In this document: positions 1-4,917 of the stretch, piece by piece | Layout: the number at the start of each line of letters is the position of its first letter | How positions within the stretch are numbered: the stretch's first letter is position 1 | Assembly: GCA_021772295.1 (NCBI GenBank) | Contig: JAJFMG010000131.1 | Coordinates: forward strand, 1-5,469 | Source: Chlamydiota bacterium | Lineage (GTDB): Bacteria; Chlamydiota; Chlamydiia; Chlamydiales; Simkaniaceae | Length of the DNA: 5,469 nucleotides | Direction of reading: 5' to 3' | Notes under the pieces: model-generated | What the model saw: the letters and a program-made list of their open reading frames with translations, nothing else | Database searches by the model: none | Told to the model about the DNA's origin: nothing | Program-made: the position numbers and the translations under genes

Positions 1-378
1 AGAATGGTTAAAAGAGCTTTTATTGTGTGCTCCAACGGTATCGATGAAATTACTCCAATTGGGCCTTGTGATATTATTGAAGTCCGTGGTGATATACAAA
101 AAAGATATGTATTTGATCCAATTGAGTTGCAGATACCTAGATGTATACTTAAAGATTTACAAGGTGGGGACAAACAAACCAATGCAAGACTTCTTTTGGA
201 TGCTCTATCGGGTAAAAAGGGTCCTATTTTAGATGCTCTTTGTCTCAACGCTGCTTTTGCAGCCCTTTGCTTTGATATTACCGACTCACTTTCCACGGCA
301 TACTCTATGGCAAAGGAAACAGTGGAGAAAAAGTTAGCGCTCCAGTTATTAGATAAATGGAAGAGAGTAGGTCAATAA
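1..378 (+). CDS. trpD: Anthranilate phosphoribosyltransferase, C-terminal part (5' end outside window)
   Basis: TrpD joins anthranilate to phosphoribosyl pyrophosphate, giving phosphoribosyl-anthranilate, the second step of the tryptophan branch, in the cytoplasm. Only about the last 125 residues are present, against roughly 340 for the family. The frame is open at base 1, so the ATG at 4 is an internal Met. Visible family signatures, numbered from that Met, are the metal-binding Asp-Glu pair in NGIDE (14-15), the block GGDKQTNA (54-61), and the LNAA helix (81-84) of the C-terminal domain. The loop before the Asp-Glu pair reads VCSNGIDE, whereas the family usually has a VVHGxDGLDE type of sequence, so it looks one residue shorter and lacks the usual His-Gly. 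The TAA stop is followed without a gap by the trpC ATG. The identification rests on these motifs and on the following trp genes. Confidence 0.93.
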   Translation, partial: RMVKRAFIVCSNGIDEITPIGPCDIIEVRGDIQKRYVFDPIELQIPRCILKDLQGGDKQTNARLLLDALSGKKGPILDALCLNAAFAALCFDITDSLSTAYSMAKETVEKKLALQLLDKWKRVGQ

Positions 379-1164
379 ATGTCATTTTTACAAAAAATTG
401 AGAAGATTAAAAAAGAAGAAGTTCTTCTTTTTCGAAAAACAATTGATAATAATCCAGAGCATCCGATCCATAGTATTTTGAAAGGACAAAAGAATACGAA
501 CACCTTTTACAATGCGTTAAATAATGCGCCATTCGCCATCATTGCAGAGATCAAAAGAAGATCTCCATCAAAAGGAGAGCTTGCCTCTATTGAAGATCCA
601 GTTTCACTTGCTTTAGAATATGAAAAAGGAGGAGCTGATGTTATTTCGGTTCTCACCGATGAAGAAAGCTTTGGAGGATCTGTTTTCGATTTAGAAAGGA
701 TTGCTCAAGTAACGAAGTTGCCCATTCTACGAAAGGATTTTATCATTGATCCCTATCAGATTGCAGAGGCAAAATATTATGGTGCAAGCGCTGTATTACT
801 AATAGTTTCACTCCTGAAGAATAACCTGAAAGAGTGCATAGATGCTGCAGATTTTATGGGATTGGACGCGTTAGTAGAAGTTCATTCTGAAAAAGAACTT
901 CAAATTGCACTTGATGCGAAAGCCAAGGTTATCGGAATTAATAGCCGCGATCTTAAAACTTTAGAGGTGGATCAAAACCTTTGCACAAGCCTTCTGGAAA
1001 AAATTCCAAGTGATGTTATTGCGATTGCAGAGTCAGGTATAACTCAAATTGAGAGAGTCGAAGAGCTCTATCAGCTGGGTTTTAAGGGAGTCTTGATCGG
1101 AGAGATGCTGGTCAAAGCAAAAGATCCCTGCCATATCCTGCAAGAAATCCGGAGAAGATTATGA
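379..1164 (+). CDS. trpC: Indole-3-glycerol phosphate synthase
   Basis: TrpC closes the indole ring, converting carboxyphenylaminodeoxyribulose phosphate to indole-3-glycerol phosphate with loss of CO2 and water. At 261 residues it is a normal-length, monofunctional TIM-barrel enzyme, not the trpC-trpF fusion of enterobacteria. Visible active-site motifs are AEIKRRSPSKG (56-66; catalytic Glu57 and Lys59, Ser62), LRKDFI (117-122; general-acid Lys119), LVEVHSE (165-171; Glu167), GINSRDL (186-192; Asn188) and AESGI (217-221; Glu218, Ser219), with the phosphate-binding LIGEM near 239-243. The start abuts the trpD stop, and the purine-rich AAGAGAGTAGG just upstream could serve as the ribosome site. 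Its TGA overlaps the trpF ATG as ATGA. All expected catalytic residues are present, so the enzyme should be active. Confidence 0.98.
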   Translation: MSFLQKIEKIKKEEVLLFRKTIDNNPEHPIHSILKGQKNTNTFYNALNNAPFAIIAEIKRRSPSKGELASIEDPVSLALEYEKGGADVISVLTDEESFGGSVFDLERIAQVTKLPILRKDFIIDPYQIAEAKYYGASAVLLIVSLLKNNLKECIDAADFMGLDALVEVHSEKELQIALDAKAKVIGINSRDLKTLEVDQNLCTSLLEKIPSDVIAIAESGITQIERVEELYQLGFKGVLIGEMLVKAKDPCHILQEIRRRL

Positions 1165-1781
1165 CCTCAGTTCAAACTAAAATCAAGATTTGTGGAATCA
1201 AGCATGTAGATATAGCAAAAGCTATTGCAGCAACAGGCTCAGATTTTATAGGTCTTGTTTTTGATCCCAAATCTCCGAGGGTCATTTCAAAACAAAACGC
1301 AAAAGAAATTGTGGATGCTATTTCCAATATGGATTGCATTCCTGTTGCTGTATTTACAGAGCACGATGCAATGTCTATGCATATGATTTTATCATTTACA
1401 GGAATAAAATTTGCGCAACTCCATGGAGAATTATCCAAAGCTGATCATGCTGATCTTCCAAGTAATATATCTCGAATATACGTACTGCAATTTGGGGCTT
1501 TGCATGAGATTCCAAAAGATTTGGATACAAAGCGAGACTATCTCTTATACGATAGTCAAACTCCAGGTTGTGGAAAAGCCTTTCCAAAAAAGGATTTTCA
1601 AATGAACTCAAAGTTTAGATGCTTTATTGCAGGGGGGCTGCTCCCATCCAATGTATCTGAGACAATTGAGAATTTTCATCCCTTTGGTGTGGATGTTTCC
1701 TCTGGAGTAGAGTCAAGTCCAGGAATAAAGGACCTTTCAAAAGTTAAGTCTTTTGTAACAAATGCGAGGAAAACTGTATGA
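1161..1781 (+). CDS. trpF: Phosphoribosylanthranilate isomerase
   Basis: TrpF performs the Amadori rearrangement of phosphoribosylanthranilate to carboxyphenylaminodeoxyribulose phosphate, which feeds TrpC. At 206 residues it is a normal stand-alone TIM barrel. The catalytic pair is visible: Cys11 in KICGIK (general base) and Asp131 in LLYDSQTPGCGK (general acid). Other family motifs are FIGLVFDPKSPR (29-40), FAQLHG (84-89), the glycine-rich FIAGGLLPSNV (155-165) and GVDVSSGVESSPGIKD (176-191), which bind the substrate phosphate. The ATG at 1161 is favoured because GGAG at 1151-1154 lies six bases upstream and because it overlaps the trpC stop as ATGA. Its own TGA overlaps the trpB ATG in the same way, which points to translational coupling on both sides. 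Confidence 0.98.
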   Translation: MTSVQTKIKICGIKHVDIAKAIAATGSDFIGLVFDPKSPRVISKQNAKEIVDAISNMDCIPVAVFTEHDAMSMHMILSFTGIKFAQLHGELSKADHADLPSNISRIYVLQFGALHEIPKDLDTKRDYLLYDSQTPGCGKAFPKKDFQMNSKFRCFIAGGLLPSNVSETIENFHPFGVDVSSGVESSPGIKDLSKVKSFVTNARKTV

Positions 1782-2965
1782 AGAAGAAGGGATACTTTGG
1801 GGAATACGGAGGCCAGTTTGTGCCCGAGCTTTTGATTACACCTCTTCAAGAACTTGCAGATATTTGGAATACCTTAAAACACACGCCATCTTTCCTAGAA
1901 GAATTTCATTCTCTGCTAACCGAGTATGCAGGTAGAGAAACGCCTCTAACAAGAGCTGATCGCTTTAGTGAAGCGATCAATGGTCCGATTATCTATTTGA
2001 AACGTGAAGATCTCTTACATACTGGTGCGCATAAGATCAATAATACTCTTGGTCAATGTCTTCTCGCCAAAAAAATGGGTAAAACTAGAATTATTGCAGA
2101 GACGGGTGCTGGTCAGCATGGAGTTGCAACAGCTACAGCTTGCGCATATTTTGGACTTGATTGCACAGTATACATGGGAAAAAAAGATGCTAGTCGTCAA
2201 GAGCCCAACGTAAAACAAATGCAGCTTCTTGGAGCAACTGTAATCGAAGTTGGAGATGAATCTGCAACACTTAAAGAAGCGATTAATGAAGCGATGCGTG
2301 ATTATGCCAAATCCTACGAACATTCTCATTATTGCTTAGGATCAGCGCTAGGGCCATACCCTTACCCTGAAATGGTAGCGCATTTCCAATCAGTAATTGG
2401 AAAAGAAATCAAAAGACAGATGATACATTTAATGGGGAAAAATCCAGATTATATTGTTGCATGTGTAGGAGGCGGCTCGAATGCTATTGGGGCTTTTTCA
2501 GCATTTGTACAAGATGCGGAAGTAACTTTAATCGGAGTAGAGGCTGGCGGATCTTCAAATGAACTTGGTAAGCACGCCGCAAGGTTTTCAGGTGGTTCTC
2601 CAGGGGTTTTACACGGCGCGTATTCTTATCTTTTACAAACAGAAAATGGACAAATAGCTGATACATCCTCGATATCAGCTGGTATGGATTATCCAAGCGT
2701 TGGTCCAGCACACGCGGAGCTGTTTGATCAAAAAAGAGCAAGTTATAAAAAAGTATCTGATACAGAAGCTCTCCATGCTTTTAAACTCCTTGCTAAAACC
2801 GAAGGTATCATTCCAGCTCTTGAATCTTCACATGCTTTAGCATACGTTTGTAAAATGGCTAAAACACTTTCTAAAGACAAAGTGATTGTGATAAATTTAT
2901 CGGGAAGAGGGAACAAGGATCTGCCTCAACTTTTTCAAAATTTTGAAAAAGAGATTCTATCATGA
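1778..2965 (+). CDS. trpB: Tryptophan synthase beta chain
   Basis: TrpB condenses indole with serine to tryptophan using pyridoxal phosphate. It forms the alpha2-beta2 complex with TrpA and receives indole through an internal tunnel. The product is 395 residues, the usual length of the TrpB1 form. Motifs in order are YFGEYGGQFVPE (6-17), LKREDLLHTGAHKINN (74-89; Lys86 forms the Schiff base), ETGAGQHG (108-115; catalytic Glu108), GRETPL (52-57), GGGSNA (231-236; cofactor phosphate binding), SAGMDYPSVGPAH (300-312; the mobile COMM-region segment with Asp304), ALESSHA (347-353) and SGRGNKD (375-381; Ser375 at the pyridine nitrogen). GAGGA at 1766-1770 sits seven bases before the ATG and supports this start. 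The 3' end carries a perfect 22-bp palindrome and overlaps trpA as ATGA. Confidence 0.99.
   Translation: MKKKGYFGEYGGQFVPELLITPLQELADIWNTLKHTPSFLEEFHSLLTEYAGRETPLTRADRFSEAINGPIIYLKREDLLHTGAHKINNTLGQCLLAKKMGKTRIIAETGAGQHGVATATACAYFGLDCTVYMGKKDASRQEPNVKQMQLLGATVIEVGDESATLKEAINEAMRDYAKSYEHSHYCLGSALGPYPYPEMVAHFQSVIGKEIKRQMIHLMGKNPDYIVACVGGGSNAIGAFSAFVQDAEVTLIGVEAGGSSNELGKHAARFSGGSPGVLHGAYSYLLQTENGQIADTSSISAGMDYPSVGPAHAELFDQKRASYKKVSDTEALHAFKLLAKTEGIIPALESSHALAYVCKMAKTLSKDKVIVINLSGRGNKDLPQLFQNFEKEILS
1957..1979 (+). repeat. Intragenic inverted repeat in trpB (9-bp stem, 5-nt loop)
   Basis: TGATCGCTT at 1957-1965 and AAGCGATCA at 1971-1979 are perfect reverse complements around the loop TAGTG. It lies over trpB codons about 60-67. 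There is no following T-run, so it is not a terminator. It may be a chance product of the codons, or an mRNA hairpin. Confidence 0.6.
2930..2951. repeat. Perfect 22-bp palindrome at the trpB/trpA junction
   Basis: The half-site CTTTTTCAAAA at 2930-2940 is followed directly by its exact reverse complement at 2941-2951. It covers trpB codons for the LFQNFEK region and ends ten bases before the trpA ATG, overlapping the only purine-rich stretch that could act as the trpA ribosome site. As RNA it could form a weak A-U-rich hairpin; as DNA it resembles a symmetrical operator. The function is unknown. Confidence 0.65.
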
Positions 2966-3723
2966 GTAAAATACGAGATGCTTTTATAAAGAACAAAGCC
3001 TTTATAGGTTATTTGGTAGCAGGAGATGGGGGCATTACCTACGCAACCGAAATGGCTCTTGCAATGATAGATGGAGGTGTGGATATTCTAGAGATAGGAA
3101 TTCCTTTTTCAGATCCTATTGCAGATGGACCTGTGATTCAAAAAGGAATGCAAAGAGCGCTTACGCATGCAACGTCTAAAGAAGATGTTCTTCGGATGGT
3201 TACAAAAATTAAAGAGCAATCTGATATTCCGATTCTTTTGTTTAGTTATTTCAATCCTATTCGAAAAGGCTTTCATGAATTTGTGCAAAAAGCCAAACTT
3301 TCGGGTGTTGACGGCTTTTTAATTGTTGATTTGCCTTTAGAAGAGGCAGAGTTGACTAAGAAATGCATCGAAGATGCCTCGTTAGATATGATTTTTGTAA
3401 TAGCTCCATCAACAAGTAGTGCTCGTTTAAAAAAGATCGCAACAGAATCTTCTGGATTTGTGTATTACGCCTGTCAAAAGGGAACAAGTGGGATGCAAGA
3501 CTTTCTTCCGACCGATCTTGAGGATAAAATTGTCCAGATAAAAAAAGAAACTTCAAAACCAATCGGGATTGGTTTTGGAATCAAAAATAAAGACATGGCA
3601 AAAAAAGTTCTAGAAATTGCAGATGGGTTTATAGTAGGTTCTCTATTTGTAGATGGAATGGAAAAAAAACTCGATAAAGCCGCTATGATTAATCTTACGA
3701 AAAGTTTAGACCCAAGGAAATAG
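2962..3723 (+). CDS. trpA: Tryptophan synthase alpha chain
   Basis: TrpA cleaves indole-3-glycerol phosphate to indole and glyceraldehyde 3-phosphate and passes the indole to TrpB. At 253 residues it is near the family norm of about 265. The catalytic acids are in place: Glu44 and Asp55 in LEIGIPFSDPIADGP (43-57), matching Glu49 and Asp60 of the enterobacterial enzyme. FSYFNPI (94-100) and VDGFLIVDLPLEE (116-128) follow, and GIGFGIK (201-207) with GFIVGSLFV (222-230) form the phosphate site. The loop-6 segment reads YYACQKGTSGMQ (168-179), where many homologues have a YLLSRxGVTG type of sequence, so the loop is recognisable but diverged. The start overlaps the trpB stop as ATGA; no strong Shine-Dalgarno is present, only AAAGAGA about ten bases upstream. 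The sequence suggests a working subunit. Confidence 0.98.
   Translation: MSKIRDAFIKNKAFIGYLVAGDGGITYATEMALAMIDGGVDILEIGIPFSDPIADGPVIQKGMQRALTHATSKEDVLRMVTKIKEQSDIPILLFSYFNPIRKGFHEFVQKAKLSGVDGFLIVDLPLEEAELTKKCIEDASLDMIFVIAPSTSSARLKKIATESSGFVYYACQKGTSGMQDFLPTDLEDKIVQIKKETSKPIGIGFGIKNKDMAKKVLEIADGFIVGSLFVDGMEKKLDKAAMINLTKSLDPRK
3554..3577 (+). repeat. Intragenic inverted repeat in trpA (10-bp stem, 4-nt loop)
   Basis: CAAAACCAAT at 3554-3563 pairs perfectly with ATTGGTTTTG at 3568-3577 around the loop CGGG. It lies over the conserved KPIGIGFG phosphate-site codons. No T-run follows, so it does not look like an intrinsic terminator. It could be an mRNA hairpin, or a by-product of a repetitive protein motif. 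Confidence 0.6.
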
Positions 3724-4743
3724 ATGTTACTCATTCTTAAAGAAACAGCCACACCAAAAGATGTAGATGCCTTAGTTCAGAAATTAATGTGGATGGGTTT
3801 TGATGTACATAGAACGGTTCATGAAAATAAAACATCTCTCTCTCTTGTTAACTCTTCACAAAATGAAATCAAAGCAGAAGAATTTGAAAAACTCCCCTTT
3901 GTTGAAAAAGTGATGCAGTTTTCTCATCCTTATAAACTTGCCTCTAGAGAGTATCAAAAGAAGAAAACAGTCATAGATATTAACGGCGTAAAAATTGGAT
4001 CTTCAGAACTTGCAATGATGGTGGGACCATGCTCTATTGAATCCAAAGATCAAATTATGGAGTGCGCAAAAATTGTAGCCTCTCAGAATGTAAAAATACT
4101 TCGCGGAGGTGCTTTTAAACCAAGAACATCTCCCTATTCTTTTCAAGGACTTGGCGAAGAGGGACTTCGTTACATTCGTGATGCTGCTGATAAATATGGA
4201 CTACTTGTGATTACCGAAGTAATGGATGGTGATCAAATCGAGCTCATATCTAAATATGCAGATATCTTGCAAGTGGGTGCTCGTAACATGCAAAATTTTT
4301 CTCTTCTTAAAAAGCTCGGTAAATCAGATAAGGCTGTTTTTTTAAAAAGGGGACTTAGCGCAACCTATAAAGATCTTCTCATGTCCGCTGAGTACCTACT
4401 AGAGAGAGGTAATCAAAATATTATGCTTTGTGAAAGAGGAATTAGAACTTTTGAGTCCTATAGCAGAAACACCTTCGATGTAGCAGCCATTCCAATTCTA
4501 GCAAAGCTTTCTCACCTGCCAATCATTGCAGATCCATCCCATGGAACAGGAATACGGGATATTGTTCCATCCGTTGCAAGAGCAAGCCTTGCTGCAGGTT
4601 GCGATGGTATGATGATAGAGATGCATCCAACACCTGAAAAAGCTCTCTCTGATAAGGACCAGACGATTAGTCCCAAAGAGTTTGAAGAGCTTATGGACTC
4701 TCTTCGAATTATAGGGTCAGCTGTTAATATTAAGGTTCATTAA
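3724..4743 (+). CDS. aroF: 3-deoxy-7-phosphoheptulonate (DAHP) synthase, type I-beta, with N-terminal regulatory domain
   Basis: This enzyme condenses phosphoenolpyruvate with erythrose 4-phosphate to DAHP, the first step of the shikimate pathway. At 339 residues it matches the I-beta (Thermotoga/Bacillus-like) group. Residues 1 to about 70 are the ferredoxin-like/ACT-type domain that in relatives mediates feedback inhibition by Tyr or Phe. The barrel follows: MVGPCSIES (99-107; metal ligand Cys103), LRGGAFKPRTSPYSFQG (126-142), QVGARNMQNF (183-192), LKRG (207-210), CERGIRTFE (236-244), DPSHGTG (270-276; metal ligand His273), IEMHP (298-302; Glu299) and ALSD (307-310; Asp310). All four metal ligands are therefore present. 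AAGGA at 3714-3718 precedes the ATG, which abuts the trpA TAG. The usual symbol varies (aroF, aroG, aroA). Which amino acid inhibits it cannot be read from the sequence. Confidence 0.97.
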   Translation: MLLILKETATPKDVDALVQKLMWMGFDVHRTVHENKTSLSLVNSSQNEIKAEEFEKLPFVEKVMQFSHPYKLASREYQKKKTVIDINGVKIGSSELAMMVGPCSIESKDQIMECAKIVASQNVKILRGGAFKPRTSPYSFQGLGEEGLRYIRDAADKYGLLVITEVMDGDQIELISKYADILQVGARNMQNFSLLKKLGKSDKAVFLKRGLSATYKDLLMSAEYLLERGNQNIMLCERGIRTFESYSRNTFDVAAIPILAKLSHLPIIADPSHGTGIRDIVPSVARASLAAGCDGMMIEMHPTPEKALSDKDQTISPKEFEELMDSLRIIGSAVNIKVH

Positions 4744-4830
4744 AGTTGTCCTAATAATTTTTATGTATAGCTTTAATTCCAGCTGCTAACGAAGACATAG
4801 TTATATCTACCTCTGTTATTATCTATCCAA
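4744..4830. other. Intergenic gap after aroF; no convincing terminator or promoter
   Basis: These 87 AT-rich bases separate the operon from the insertion-element remnant. I see no GC-rich hairpin with a T-run, and no well-spaced promoter pair. A TATTAT at 4817-4822 could be a -10 box for the tnpA fragment but lacks a good -35. Much of the gap could be the non-coding left end of the IS607-type element, whose boundary cannot be fixed because this family has no terminal inverted repeats. Confidence 0.4.
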
Positions 4831-4917
4831 ATGAGTAGATTTTATAAAATTGGCGAAGCCTCTATTTTTCTTGGTGTTAGTATCTCCACACTTCGAAGAT
4901 GGGAAAAAGTTGCGTAG
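4831..4917 (+). pseudogene. tnpA: IS607-type TnpA serine recombinase, N-terminal helix-turn-helix fragment
   Basis: The 28-codon frame reads as the start of a MerR-like helix-turn-helix: YKIGEAS then FLGVSISTLRRWEK (residues 5-26). This matches the pattern at the N-terminus of IS607-family TnpA proteins, where an IGEAAKLLGVS...LRRW type of sequence is followed by a wing and a serine-recombinase domain. A full TnpA is around 200 residues; here the frame ends at TAG (4915-4917) two codons after RRWEK. The wing, the GGHRRY-type motif and the catalytic domain are all absent. No clear ribosome site precedes the ATG. A plain MerR-family regulator start is an alternative, but the TnpB sequence right behind it argues for IS607. 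It is judged non-functional. Confidence 0.75.

Noticed and set aside
4..6. ATG at base 4 as the true start of a small protein
   Set aside because: The frame is open to base 1 and the protein is clearly the C-terminal third of TrpD, so this is an internal Met.
558..582. Imperfect hairpin in trpC (AAGATCTCC / GGAGAGCTT)
   Set aside because: It has a mismatch inside the stem and lies over the invariant RRSPSKGEL codons, so it is readily explained by coding.
1172..1438. Minus-strand open frame of 88 codons opposite trpF
   Set aside because: It is a reverse-strand shadow of conserved trpF codons with no family resemblance.
2015..2329. Minus-strand open frame of 104 codons inside trpB
   Set aside because: It lies wholly antisense to a strongly conserved enzyme, is Cys/Ser/Phe-rich with no recognisable domain, and has no context supporting a gene.
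3474..3752. Minus-strand open frame of 92 codons spanning the trpA/aroF junction
   Set aside because: It has hydrophobic stretches, but they are complements of A-rich trpA codons. There is no credible homology and it opposes two solid genes.
4746..4771. TTGTCC ... TATAGC as a promoter after aroF
   Set aside because: The spacer is only about 14 bp and the -10 match is poor.
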